Assembly: GCA_963700865.1 (NCBI GenBank)
Contig: CAVOZC010000018.1
Span: 1,116,001 to 1,180,000 of the forward strand
Origin: CAVOGJ01 sp963700865
GTDB lineage: Bacteria > Planctomycetota > Planctomycetia > Pirellulales > Pirellulaceae
Length of the DNA stretch: 64,000 nt
Direction of reading: 5' to 3'
Part shown: positions 9,136 through 16,479 of the stretch, piece after piece
How the letters are laid out: every line of letters starts with the position of its first letter
How positions within the stretch are numbered: the first letter of the stretch is position 1
The notes under the pieces: generated by a model
The model's database searches: none
The model's input: the letters and a program-made list of their open reading frames with translations, nothing else
Told to the model about the DNA's origin: nothing
Made by a program: the position numbers and the translations under genes

Positions 9136-9206
9136 GTTGGACCAAGTGCGGAGACGGCGTCACAGAATGGTGCCACGTACTTCACCTTGCATGAAAGGGG
9201 AGACTC

Positions 9207-9839
9207 ATGTTCCGATTCGATCTCGATCGCGTTGCTGTCGGCGTCACAGCCGTCATCGTAGTGGTTTGCACAAGCGCCCGCGTCGTGGCCTTTAATCCTC
9301 AGCCAGAGCCACCTGGCGATATCTGGAACGTGCAAGGGTTTGTCGAACTGGCCGCACTGACGTCCGCGCCGACCGGTGAGGCCAATCCTTTTCACGTCGA
9401 CCCCTCGGTAATTGGTGACGGCTTGGTGGATTTTCACGGCGGGGTCATCGCCACATTCAGTGCTCCAACGAACCCTTTGACTGGGAAGCCCCAAGACGGA
9501 ATCGTTTATCCAACAATCAACTACTTCCGTCTGCAGATTGGAGATACTGGTTGGGACGAAACGATGATTCCCGCGGAGAGTATCGAGTTCCAACTGCAAG
9601 GTGGGCTGGTCACAGGAATGCGTGGCACCCTTACCGTCACCCGCCCGGGACATCCCAATCTGGCCTTCGTCTTGCCAAGTTCACCCGGGACTTGGGTGGC
9701 AACCGACGATCGTGACGGCGTCAACCTCGGCACGATCTCCGGCAACTACGATCTCCGAGACGGCGTCGTTCCCGAGCCGGGCACATGGCCACTGCTGTTG
9801 GCGGGCCCGCTGATCTTCAACCGCTACCGTCGGACGTGA
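9207..9839 (+). CDS. PEP-CTERM-anchored exported protein, 210 aa
   Basis: An N-terminal signal peptide (about 29 residues, hydrophobic VAVGVTAVIVVVCTSARVVA) is followed by the proline motif FNPQPEPPG at the mature N-terminus, a motif seen in other exported bacterial proteins. The C-terminus VVPEPGTWPLLLAG plus RYRR is a PEP-CTERM exosortase signal: PEP, hydrophobic stretch, basic end. The middle is beta-rich with no catalytic motif and unknown function. The start ATG has a good ribosome site (aaggggag). A sigma-54-type promoter lies 72 bases upstream, tying it to the neighbouring stress operons. No exosortase gene is present in this window. Confidence 0.82.
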   Translation: MFRFDLDRVAVGVTAVIVVVCTSARVVAFNPQPEPPGDIWNVQGFVELAALTSAPTGEANPFHVDPSVIGDGLVDFHGGVIATFSAPTNPLTGKPQDGIVYPTINYFRLQIGDTGWDETMIPAESIEFQLQGGLVTGMRGTLTVTRPGHPNLAFVLPSSPGTWVATDDRDGVNLGTISGNYDLRDGVVPEPGTWPLLLAGPLIFNRYRRT

Positions 9840-10140
9840 ACCGTCCAAAAGTCTGGCGACTTCGTGCTTACCACGTTTCACGAGCTTCGTTTAACCGTCA
9901 GCCAGAAGAAATCGCGGGGAAAAACGGCGAGCGGTGGGACGTGGCTGCCGCGATTTCTGGCGGCGTACGCCGCCGAAGAATGCCGGTGCGGATCGACGCG
10001 TGGTACGGTTCTAGCGGCATTCTTCTCCGGCTAACGGTTAAACAAAGTAAAAGGGTGGGTAATGACAAAGTCTGTCCTTCGACTACCGGCAACCCTAATT
10101 CCTGGCGGTCACACTACTCGCGGACTTCCGTGGCGTTCTC
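9840..10140. other. Intergenic, no gene seen
   Basis: These 301 bases separate two convergent genes (PEP-CTERM protein and Usp). The part next to the Usp stop codon (about 10094-10140) is the source-like counterpart of the remnant at 8841-8923. I see no clear terminator hairpin with a T-run. Confidence 0.4.
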
Positions 10141-10596
10141 TTACTCCACCAAGTCGGCAAGGTCGCTTTTCAACACGAGGACATGGCACTTGGCCAACCG
10201 CACCACGCGTTCGGCCACGGAACCGAGCAGGACCCGTTGAAAGCCTCGGCGTCCATGGCTGGGTACGATGATCAAGCCGGCATCAATTTTTTCAGCCAGG
10301 TCCGCGACCCAACTTCCCGGATCGCCGATGCCTACCTGGATGTCGAGTCGTGACAGATCGATGCCGGCTTCCCGCAGCTTGTCGTTGATAGTGGCGTACG
10401 CCTTGCTTTTGAATTCCGCTTCGTCGTAATTCGCCAGCACGACCGCCGGATCGGTGGGGTACCAGTCAATCAGAACGTGCACAACATGCACCTTGCTTTT
10501 CCCCTCCGCGAATCGTTCGGCGAAGCGAACCGCACGCACGCAGGCGGCGGAATAGTCAAAGGGGACGACAATCGGCCGACCATGAAACCAAGTCAT
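10141..10596 (-). CDS. Universal stress protein (single Usp domain)
   Basis: The 151-residue Usp has the ATP-binding signature GRRGFQRVLLGSVAE near residue 112 and a typical first strand (RPIVVPFDYS). The ATG at 10596 is preferred over the GTG at 10599 because AGGGAG stands 6 nt upstream of it. It is the last gene of a minus-strand run that begins with the BON gene at 14646. It follows the HPF-like gene by 19 bp and is probably co-transcribed with it. Its 3' end has a decayed duplicate at 8841-8923. Confidence 0.92.
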   Translation of the reverse strand: MTWFHGRPIVVPFDYSAACVRAVRFAERFAEGKSKVHVVHVLIDWYPTDPAVVLANYDEAEFKSKAYATINDKLREAGIDLSRLDIQVGIGDPGSWVADLAEKIDAGLIIVPSHGRRGFQRVLLGSVAERVVRLAKCHVLVLKSDLADLVE

Positions 10597-10615
10597 CACG
10601 CTCTCCCTTGCCAGA

Positions 10616-11011
10616 TCAGGAATCGGTCGGCGGATTATCGGGCCAATCGTGTGCGACTTTTACAGCCCGCGAAGCGGCGTTGGCCGGGCGGGGTTCCCCC
10701 GTCGGCGGATCCTCGGCCGCCAGCGCCGCGGCCCGAGAAATCGCCGCGTGTAATCGTTGCACGGCCTTGCAAATCGCCGACTCAGCATCCGGTTCGGTGG
10801 CCCGCACGTGGAGCGTTCCGCGTGGATTCAGCCGCGCGTCAATGGTGCACGTCGGATCGCCGCCGTGCCCCGTCCCGCCGTTGCCGACGTGAATGTCGAT
10901 ATTCGACAGGTGATCGCGAAACCGTGCCACGATCGAACCCAATTGCTCACGCGTGAATGACTCAACGTGGGAACTCCCGGTATCATCGCAGATGCAAACA
11001 GGAATGGTCAT
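10616..11011 (-). CDS. HPF/RaiA-family ribosome-associated protein
   Basis: The 131-residue protein resembles ribosome hibernation factors: an N-terminal beta-alpha unit, a central HLSNIDIHVGN strand, and a charged strand-helix (HVRATEPDAESAICKAVQRL) leading to a variable tail. Members bind the 30S decoding region and block translation during stress or stationary phase. It lies between a Usp gene and a helical-protein gene under a sigma-54-type box at 11537-11552. A parallel is DosR-controlled Rv0079 of mycobacteria, also described as an HPF-like dormancy factor. The tail lacks the long dimerisation domain of long HPF. Confidence 0.75.
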   Translation of the reverse strand: MTIPVCICDDTGSSHVESFTREQLGSIVARFRDHLSNIDIHVGNGGTGHGGDPTCTIDARLNPRGTLHVRATEPDAESAICKAVQRLHAAISRAAALAAEDPPTGEPRPANAASRAVKVAHDWPDNPPTDS

Positions 11012-11093
11012 GGCTTGTTGCCTCCAGAGAAGCCGGCGGCTGGTGTTTCGCTCTTAAGTCGTCGTCGACAGGGATTGTTTTCGGGTCGTGTGA

Positions 11094-11486
11094 TTACGAG
11101 CGCCGCACGTGGGCTTTCGCCTTCCTTTCCCATTGCTCCAGCCGTCGCATGATGTCGTCACACAGCTGACAGGTCATCTGCTCAGCCGGAAACGCGTCAT
11201 GCAGTCGCACCAGGATCTCGTGCAGCCACTCCCACTCGCCGCGGACGCGTCTTGCCAACTGCCGCGCCGGAATCGGACCGCCGCGCCCTTCGGCCAGCAG
11301 CGCATCACTTTCCAGCGTGCGGAAGAGTCGTTCGACACGACGGGTGGTTTGCAGGACTTTTTCATGGGCATGAGGCGTTAGCTGGTGCTCGCTCGCGGCG
11401 ACCTCCAGTTTTCGTACGTGCTGTTTGTACTCCGCATGCAGTTCTTCGATCGCCTGCAGGAGTGCGTAGGGCGGACTATGATGCAT
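11094..11486 (-). CDS. Small alpha-helical protein of unknown function, 130 aa
   Basis: I do not recognise a named family. The 130-residue product is almost entirely helical and charged, without signal peptide or membrane segment, and has a CQLC pair near residue 107 that could bind metal or form a disulfide. The ATG at 11486 has an excellent ribosome site (GAGGAGGT, 8 nt upstream); the in-frame region back to 11804 is not part of the gene. A sigma-54-type promoter (11537-11552, minus strand) lies about 50 bases upstream, so it is the first gene of an HPF-Usp transcription unit. Confidence 0.7.
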   Translation of the reverse strand: MHHSPPYALLQAIEELHAEYKQHVRKLEVAASEHQLTPHAHEKVLQTTRRVERLFRTLESDALLAEGRGGPIPARQLARRVRGEWEWLHEILVRLHDAFPAEQMTCQLCDDIMRRLEQWERKAKAHVRRS

Positions 11487-11870
11487 GGCCGTTGACCTCC
11501 TCGGCAAAGTGAAATGAATGCTTGCACAAGCCGATATGCAAAGAACATGCCATCGGGAGGAAGCCGTCGTGGCGCGGCGGCTAACGCTCCATCCGCCCGA
11601 ACGGGGCGAGTGTCGCGCGCCCGCGGCGCGCCCATCCGCACACGGGTGACTCAACCCGAACAGGTCTCGTGGCCCTCCCGTCGGGCGGGCAGCCGCACAA
11701 CCGGGCGGACATCTACCGAGCCGTTGGGCGACCTCGGTGATCGGGAGCATTTGGGCCGCGACGACGATGTCGGTGGCGCGTCCTCCCAGGGCGATGCCAG
11801 GCACGGCACGTTTCTGGGCTGAGAATCTACCCGGTGCGGGCGGATCGTGCGTACCAGCCCTTCGTGTCGG
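11487..11870. other. Intergenic with sigma-54 box and a possible gene scrap
   Basis: These 384 bases hold a sigma-54-type promoter on the minus strand (11537-11552). About 11715-11800 on the minus strand has an open stretch (VPGIALGGRATDIVVAAQM) faintly like the end of a CheB-type methylesterase, with no start or upstream domain. I treat this as unproven. Nothing else is seen. Confidence 0.4.
11537..11552 (-). promoter_or_regulatory. Sigma-54 (RpoN) -24/-12 promoter
   Basis: On the minus strand the sequence is TGGCATGTTCTTTGCA: one mismatch to TGGCACG-N4-TTGCW, with exact GG-N10-GC spacing. The -12 element is about 51 bases from the ATG at 11486. It would transcribe the helical protein, HPF-like and Usp genes. 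Confidence 0.7.
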
Positions 11871-12167
11871 TCAGGCTGGTCCCTTGGTCAACGCATGGGC
11901 CACGGCCCCTGAACCCACCATCAGGATCAGGAAGACCCAATGGATATGTTCCAGGATCGTCGGCTCCGCGACCAAGAAGCATGCCGCCACGATCCCTTGG
12001 ACTACCAGGAAGTTGGCGAGGGCCCACCGCCAGCGGGCGAGATAGAGGAGACCCAGGCCGGGGAGCAAGACATTCAGCCCGACGGCCAGCCAGCGTTTGC
12101 CGCGTCCGGTGTGGACGGCGGGCCCTGGCGTCAGCTGCGAGTTCGTTTCCGTAGGTGGCCCTGGCAT
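11871..12167 (-). CDS. Small membrane protein (2-3 TM), 98 aa
   Basis: The product has a short polar N-terminus, then hydrophobic segments around residues 25-45 (WLAVGLNVLLPGLGLLYL), 50-70 (LANFLVVQGIVAACFLV) and 75-93 (IHWVFLILMVGSGAVAHAL). The first hairpin with LLPGLGLLYLARW resembles TM2-type or DUF5683-like small membrane proteins, but I cannot name the family. ATG 12167 is chosen because GAGGG stands 6 nt upstream; an in-frame ATG at 12179 is the alternative. It follows the Usp reading frame at 12215 by 47 bp in the same direction. Confidence 0.65.
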   Translation of the reverse strand: MPGPPTETNSQLTPGPAVHTGRGKRWLAVGLNVLLPGLGLLYLARWRWALANFLVVQGIVAACFLVAEPTILEHIHWVFLILMVGSGAVAHALTKGPA

Positions 12168-12214
12168 GGCTGCCCTCATTCAAATGGCGTGGGTCCGGCG
12201 TGCCGGACATCGGT

Positions 12215-12656
12215 TCAGGTGGCGGTGGCCGGTTCCGCGGCGGGGAGCGGCTGCCGCAGGGTGAGCACGGGACAGTTCGCCTTGCGGACGACTTCCTCCG
12301 CGACACTTCCCATCACCAGCCGCATCAGTCCCGAACGGCCGTGCGTGCCCATCACGATCATCTCCACCCGCTCGGCTTGGGCCGTGCTCCAGGATGGCTT
12401 CCGCCGGCACGCCCTCCAGCAGGCGGTACGCACAGCGAATCGACGCGTCGGCCGGTTTGACTTGATGGAGCGTGGCGTCGAGTCCCTCCACGGCGGCGAC
12501 GGGGTCGACTCCCTCCAGCCGCACCGTATCGGGGTGCATGACATGCACGATCAAGAGTTCGGCGTCGTAGTCTTTGGCAAAGGCTTCCGCATAACCGAGC
12601 GCCGCTCGGCTTTGCGCGGAGAAATCGATCGGCACCAGGATCTTGCGGTCGGACAT
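12215..12656 (-). CDS. Universal stress protein, interrupted by a +1 frameshift
   Basis: The N-terminal frame reads MSDRKILVPIDFSAQSRAAL through AILEHG; the second frame continues AQAERVEMIVMGTHGRSG with the ATP-binding signature GRSGLMRLVMGSVAE to the end. The join needs removal of one G in a GGG run near 12378-12387. Both halves are excellent Usp sequence, so this is either a sequencing error or a very recent mutation. The reconstructed length is about 146 residues. It lies 31 bp downstream of the K+ channel gene in the same operon. Confidence 0.82.
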
Positions 12657-12687
12657 GCATCGGCTCCAGGAACAAGTGATGGCTGGG

Positions 12688-13704
12688 TCAACGTCGGTAG
12701 AGCGATCGAAACTGCTCGATCTGAATCCGGTTGCCGAGGACAATGGCAATGTCCTGCGGCGCGAAGACGTAATCCGCCGCCGGGTTAAAGATCATCTCTC
12801 CATCGACTTGGCGGATCGCGACGACGAGGATCTTGTGCTTGCGATGGGCCTCGGTTTGAGCCACGTTGAGACCAGTCAGGGCCGGGTATTGGGCCACGGC
12901 GATCTCATCCATTTCCAGGTCCAGGTAACTACTCTCAGTGACGAGTTCCATCAGATCGGCCGTCGAGGGGTGGAGGATCATCCGGGACATCTGGATCGCG
13001 CTGACCTTGGCGGGCATCACGACTTTCTGGGCGCCGGCCTGATGTAGCTTCTTCACGGTACTTTCGTGCTCGGCTCGACCGATAATCAGCAGCCCAGGGT
13101 TCATTTCCCGCGCGGTCAAGGTGATAAAGACGTTTTCGGCATCCGAGGGGAGGGCGCTGACCAGTACGTGGGCGTGATCGATGCCTGCCAGTCGCAGTAC
13201 GGATTCTTCGGTGGCATCCCCGCATACCGCCGGGAAGTCGAGTCCCCGCGCCTCCTCGATCTTGGCTTCGTCATTATCGACGATGACGAAGTTGCGACGG
13301 CGGTGATGCAGATCGATGGCCAGGCTGCGGCCGCTCCGCCCCAGGCCGCAGATAATCACATGGTTCCGCAGCTTGTCAATTTGTCGGCTCATGCGGCGGA
13401 CCCCCAGCGTTCGTTCCAATTCGCCCTCCAGGATCAACTGCGTGATTCCAGTGAAGGTATAGACGGCCGAAGACATGCCAACGACGATGACCCCTATGGT
13501 CAGCAGTTGGACCGTGCCCGACATCTGGCTGCGCTCTCCGTAGCCGACGGTGGAGATCGTAATAACGACCATCCAGAGCGCTTCTCCCCAGCCATAACCG
13601 CCGAGGGTATGAAAGCCCAGTATCCCGAACAGGATCGCCGCCAACAACACCATCGCCCCTGAGCGTATGCGTTGCAATGGGGTTTGCCGTCGATGGATGG
13701 GCAC
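12688..13704 (-). CDS. Two-TM potassium channel with cytoplasmic RCK (TrkA-N/TrkA-C) domain
   Basis: The 338-residue protein has two membrane segments (about residues 17-35 and 62-85) bracketing a pore loop with selectivity filter TVGYG at 52-56. A Rossmann RCK domain with G-x-G-x-x-G (GLGRSG, 120-125) follows, then a TrkA-C domain near residues 255-330. This is the MthK/Kch architecture: a ligand- or NAD-gated K+ channel in the inner membrane. The filter has Glu after TVGYG (TVGYGE) where most K+ channels have Asp. It sits between genes for a hemerythrin-like helical protein and a Usp, which suggests K+ flux control under stress. Confidence 0.92.
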   Translation of the reverse strand: MPIHRRQTPLQRIRSGAMVLLAAILFGILGFHTLGGYGWGEALWMVVITISTVGYGERSQMSGTVQLLTIGVIVVGMSSAVYTFTGITQLILEGELERTLGVRRMSRQIDKLRNHVIICGLGRSGRSLAIDLHHRRRNFVIVDNDEAKIEEARGLDFPAVCGDATEESVLRLAGIDHAHVLVSALPSDAENVFITLTAREMNPGLLIIGRAEHESTVKKLHQAGAQKVVMPAKVSAIQMSRMILHPSTADLMELVTESSYLDLEMDEIAVAQYPALTGLNVAQTEAHRKHKILVVAIRQVDGEMIFNPAADYVFAPQDIAIVLGNRIQIEQFRSLYRR

Positions 13705-13788
13705 GGTCCACGTTCTCGCAATCTAAGGGCGACGCGGCGGACCGACTGGGCCACGCAACCTCGAACCCGCTTTCCTCGCTGTTGCGCC

Positions 13789-14238
13789 TCACGAATCCTC
13801 AAAGTGATCCCGGCCGAATCCTTGGGCGACCAGCCGTTCTTCCTGCCGTTCGTGTTGCTGCAATTCCTCAGCGAAGTCCGCGAAGGCCCGCTCCGCCTCA
13901 CTCCGAGAACCGTACTCTACCAGCTGCATGACACGCAAGAGCTGATGTTTCAGCTTGCCATTCTGCCGAATGATCCGCTCCGCGTCCGCCGAGAGGGACG
14001 GCAGCCGAGATAACGCCTCGTCCACACACCCGCCTTGCACTTCATCGCGGAGGTGCTTGGAGAGTTCCGCCCGCAAGGCCACCAATTGAGAAGCCACACG
14101 CGGTTTCACCGCGCGGGCCCAGGTCTCTTCTTCCGCGCGGCGAAAACAGCCTGCCACCTCCTTCGACATGCCCTCCCACCGACGATGCTCCGCTTGGAGA
14201 TGGCGGAGATAGCTCTCACCTCGATCATAATGGGTCAT
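13789..14238 (-). CDS. Helical protein, possibly hemerythrin-like (HHE fold), 149 aa
   Basis: The product is predicted all-helical with spaced His/Glu pairs that could be a diluted HHE pattern: HLQAEHRRWE near residue 13, LSKHLRDEV near 60, and LQQHERQEERLV near 130. The classical HxxxE...H...HxxxD order is not complete, so a di-iron site is uncertain. It lies between the BON gene (48 bp upstream) and the K+ channel gene (84 bp downstream), in the operon behind the sigma-54 box at 14725-14740. An alternative is a coiled-coil stress protein without cofactor. Confidence 0.6.
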   Translation of the reverse strand: MTHYDRGESYLRHLQAEHRRWEGMSKEVAGCFRRAEEETWARAVKPRVASQLVALRAELSKHLRDEVQGGCVDEALSRLPSLSADAERIIRQNGKLKHQLLRVMQLVEYGSRSEAERAFADFAEELQQHERQEERLVAQGFGRDHFEDS

Positions 14239-14286
14239 CTTCGTCGCGCTCCTGTGATAAGAGTCCCGAGTCGTGACGTTCCGGCC

Positions 14287-14646
14287 TTAAGGGGTCTGCC
14301 CGTGTGGGCGAACCACCTGCACGCTGTTGACGATGACCGCCACTCCCTCGATCCCGCGGACCAAGGTCTGGGCAAGTTGTTTTAGATGATAGGAAGGGAC
14401 GCAACCGTGCAGGAAGAGTACCCCATCGCGGCTCTCGCAACGGATCTGACGAAGAGCGACGTAGCCCGAGGCCGCCAGTCGTGTCCCGGCTTCTGCCACC
14501 GGGCTCGCCGCGCCATTACCTGACTCCGCGGCTGGCGACTCACCCCGTGACGCCGGTGCGCCCGTCGCGCGCCGCCCCTCCCCCTCGTCTCCGCGAATGG
14601 TGGAACGCTTGTCGCCGCGGGCCTCAATCACTCGCTCGGTGGTCAT
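14287..14646 (-). CDS. BON-domain protein, 119 aa
   Basis: The first 50 residues are charged and Ala/Gly-rich, probably disordered. The C-terminal 65 residues form a BON domain: a helix, then strands IRCESRDGVLFLHGCVPSYHLKQ, a helix (LAQTLVRGIEGV) and VIVNSVQVV. BON domains bind phospholipid or envelope ligands and occur in osmotic-shock proteins. There is no signal peptide, so the location is unclear. The ATG at 14646 has the ribosome site AAGGGAGG; the longer frame to 14817 has none. It is the first gene of a long minus-strand stress operon behind a near-consensus sigma-54 promoter. Confidence 0.8.
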   Translation of the reverse strand: MTTERVIEARGDKRSTIRGDEGEGRRATGAPASRGESPAAESGNGAASPVAEAGTRLAASGYVALRQIRCESRDGVLFLHGCVPSYHLKQLAQTLVRGIEGVAVIVNSVQVVRPHGQTP

Positions 14647-14724
14647 GCAGCCTCCCTTATCCTTGTCTCCGCGGGGTCTCGCCGCACCGCGATCCCCGCT
14701 TCCTGTTTTGCCAGTAAAAACGAC

Positions 14725-14740
14725 TGCAAGGCGTGTGCCA
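14725..14740 (-). promoter_or_regulatory. Sigma-54 (RpoN) -24/-12 promoter, near consensus
   Basis: The minus-strand sequence TGGCACACGCCTTGCA has one mismatch to TGGCACG-N4-TTGCW, with a perfect TTGCA -12 element. The -12 element is about 80 bases upstream of the BON start codon at 14646. It is divergent from the box at 14881-14896, leaving 140 bp in which an enhancer-binding protein could act on both. Confidence 0.72.
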
Positions 14741-14880
14741 TCGACTCCCGGGCTCTTTCCCTCGGCTTGGGCGCCGCCAAGCCCGCCGGAAACGTGCTCA
14801 TTCGCACATTGCCGCACGCTTGCAACCTTTTCCGACCCAGTTTACGGGCAGCCTGGGCGGTGGCCATAGGGTCCAACGAT

Positions 14881-14896
14881 TGGAACGCGAGTTGCG
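14881..14896 (+). promoter_or_regulatory. Sigma-54 (RpoN) -24/-12 promoter
   Basis: TGGAACGCGAGTTGCG has exact GG-N10-GC spacing and two mismatches to the consensus. It lies 55 bases before the ATG at 14951 and is divergent from the stronger box at 14725-14740. Confidence 0.6.
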
Positions 14897-14911
14897 TTCT
14901 TTAAGTGAGTC

Positions 14912-14949
14912 AGACGACAGAAAGGAAAGCAGACGACAGAAAGGAAAGC
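14912..14949 (+). repeat. 19-bp tandem duplication covering the ribosome binding site
   Basis: AGACGACAGAAAGGAAAGC occurs twice head to tail, at 14912-14930 and 14931-14949, directly before the ATG at 14951. Each copy carries a Shine-Dalgarno-like AAAGGAAA, so the gene has two candidate ribosome sites; only the second is at normal spacing. Confidence 0.9.
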
Positions 14950-14950
14950 G

Positions 14951-15316
14951 ATGATCCCATACGACGTCGTTGCCGAACTTGTGAAGCACGATCAGCACAC
15001 CTTCCGCCAGGAGTGGGTCGCGTTCGCCTGTTGGGAGGAATTGCGTTTCTTCCATGACGATCCGAGCAGTCAGTCCAAGGACGTGCTGGTATGGCTGCTC
15101 AAGCTGGATGAACTCTGCCAGGCGCTCGAGAACGAGTTTCTGGGGCCGGGGAAAGGACGTTGCCTGGCGGCCCTGGAAGACGCCTTCGTCGCCTTCTCGC
15201 GACTCGATTTGCCCGACGAGTTGTGCGAGGCGATCCGTAAATGGCATCGGCAGCGACTGGGTGAGGAGTTGGTTTCAGAGGGTGGGAGCAAGCTGGGCGA
15301 GGCGTGCGAGGAGTGA
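14951..15316 (+). CDS. Hypothetical soluble protein, 121 aa
   Basis: I do not recognise the family. The product is acidic, Leu/Glu-rich and helical, with no signal peptide or membrane segment and three or four Cys residues. The start is supported by AAAGGAAAGCG immediately upstream. It is the first gene of a plus-strand trio (14951, 15322, 15597) ending in a c-type cytochrome, transcribed from a sigma-54-type box. The next gene follows within a few bases, so translation is probably coupled. Confidence 0.75.
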   Translation: MIPYDVVAELVKHDQHTFRQEWVAFACWEELRFFHDDPSSQSKDVLVWLLKLDELCQALENEFLGPGKGRCLAALEDAFVAFSRLDLPDELCEAIRKWHRQRLGEELVSEGGSKLGEACEE

Positions 15317-15321
15317 AGTCA

Positions 15322-15597
15322 ATGGACCCCTTTTCTGGCTTGGCCAGCAGGATTCAGGAGCGCACCATGCAAAAAGACCGGCAAATGTTCCCCGTTCCTG
15401 CGGACGCTGCCTCGAGCGGAGTAACTCACGTACAATGGTTGGCTGGCATCGCGATGCACGCGTTGATCATGCGGATGGAGGGAATTCCCCAGGCGCAAAC
15501 GCAACGGGAGGAGATCGCGTTGTGGTCCTATCGAATGGCCCAAGCCATGCAAAGCATGGAAGCACGCGTCCACGTCAACGAAAAGGAGTCTCCGTGA
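15322..15597 (+). CDS. Hypothetical small protein, 91 aa
   Basis: No family is recognised. The product is a short polar N-terminus followed by an amphipathic helix pair (WLAGIAMHALIMRMEG and IALWSYRMAQAMQSME). The start is ambiguous: ATG 15322 follows GAGGAG at 8 nt, while ATG 15367 follows AGGAG at 7 nt and would give 76 residues. Its stop overlaps the ATG of the cytochrome gene (TGATG at 15595-15599), so the two are translationally coupled. Confidence 0.6.
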   Translation: MDPFSGLASRIQERTMQKDRQMFPVPADAASSGVTHVQWLAGIAMHALIMRMEGIPQAQTQREEIALWSYRMAQAMQSMEARVHVNEKESP

Positions 15598-16079
15598 TGA
15601 AAGCATTCGCCAGGCTGGTCAGTATCGTCTTCGTCGTGAACGTTGTGCTCGGAATCATCACTCCGACCGGCGAGGCGCAGCAGCCTCCCCAGGAGACTCC
15701 CCGTCCGATCGCCGCGCCCCCGCACAGCGGCGACGAGCCGCAGGCGAACGAGACATCGCCCGCCGACGCACCCCAGTCCGGTAGTTTCTGGATGGACCAG
15801 AAATTACGACTCTCCAAGGAACTGCTGGCGGGCCTCGCGCGAGCGGATTTTGCATCCCTCGGCAAGAATGCGGAGGTGATGCGAGGGTTGAATCGCGTCG
15901 AGCTGTTTATCCGCCGCGAGCCGGAAGGCTACCGAGACGAACTCCGCCTGTTCAATATGGCGAATCAAGCCATGATCCGGGCCGCCAATGAGGAGAACCT
16001 CGAGGCCGCCACGCTGGCCTTTAATCAACTGACGATCAGCTGCGTCAGTTGCCACAAACACCTCCGCGAGCACCCTTAG
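15597..16079 (+). CDS. Exported c-type cytochrome (cytochrome c'-like), 160 aa
   Basis: An N-terminal signal peptide (about residues 1-27, ending near GEAQ) precedes a Pro-rich spacer and a helical domain. A single haem-binding motif CVSCH lies 10 residues from the C-terminus (TISCVSCHKHLREHP). One C-terminal CxxCH in a four-helix protein is the hallmark of cytochrome c' and cytochrome c-556-like proteins, which bind NO or carry electrons in the periplasm. The start follows AAGGAG and overlaps the upstream stop. It is the last gene of the sigma-54-type plus-strand unit; NO or oxygen stress is a plausible link but only inferred. Confidence 0.85.
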   Translation: MKAFARLVSIVFVVNVVLGIITPTGEAQQPPQETPRPIAAPPHSGDEPQANETSPADAPQSGSFWMDQKLRLSKELLAGLARADFASLGKNAEVMRGLNRVELFIRREPEGYRDELRLFNMANQAMIRAANEENLEAATLAFNQLTISCVSCHKHLREHP

Positions 16080-16082
16080 GCC

Positions 16083-16373
16083 CTAGATGCCGGCGCCGGC
16101 CAGCACACTGGTGATCTGCTCGACCACCTGCGCCAACCGTGGATGCTTCGATTCGAAGTGCAGCACCGCTTCGCGCCAGCGTTTGCCAAAACCGGTCCAG
16201 GTGTCGACCGTGGCATCCTGCCGCTCGTTCAAGACACGGCTCATGTCGGCCGCCACCAGCCGCATTGCCTCGGTCGTCGCCGCATCGATTTCGCTAGTCT
16301 GCTCCAGCATTTGGTGCAGCTGGTTGAGTTCCTGCAATAAACGCTCTTGATCCGATTCGTGCAGCACGGCCAT
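16083..16373 (-). CDS. DUF4404 family protein, 96 aa
   Basis: The 96-residue helical protein matches the DUF4404 layout: an N-terminal LLQELNQLHQMLEQTSEID helix, a polar middle, and a C-terminal HFESKHPRLAQVVEQIT segment ending in GAGI. Function of the family is unknown; members are often found next to stress genes. It is convergent with the cytochrome gene, with only 3 bp between stop codons. Confidence 0.8.
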   Translation of the reverse strand: MAVLHESDQERLLQELNQLHQMLEQTSEIDAATTEAMRLVAADMSRVLNERQDATVDTWTGFGKRWREAVLHFESKHPRLAQVVEQITSVLAGAGI

Positions 16374-16479
16374 CCGCCTTTCTTGCGTTAAGACCCTGAT
16401 CCTATCCTTTATCGTACCCGACCATTACAGCACTGTCATCCTGGGCCGAGCCGAGACGCCGCGCCGTTGGCCCACGCCA

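Larger units (their letters stand above)
8416..9206. other. Intergenic region with a Usp remnant and a sigma-54 promoter
   Basis: This 791-base stretch has no intact gene that I can support. It contains a decayed 3' end of a minus-strand Usp gene (about 8841-8923), a pair of 21-bp near-identical direct repeats flanking it (8809-8829 and 8924-8944, one mismatch), and a sigma-54-type promoter at 9120-9135 serving the gene at 9207. Nothing is recognisable in 8416-8800. Confidence 0.6.

Noticed and set aside
11715..11800. Fragment of a CheB-type methylesterase on the minus strand.
   Set aside because: The similarity is short and weak, with no catalytic residues or start.
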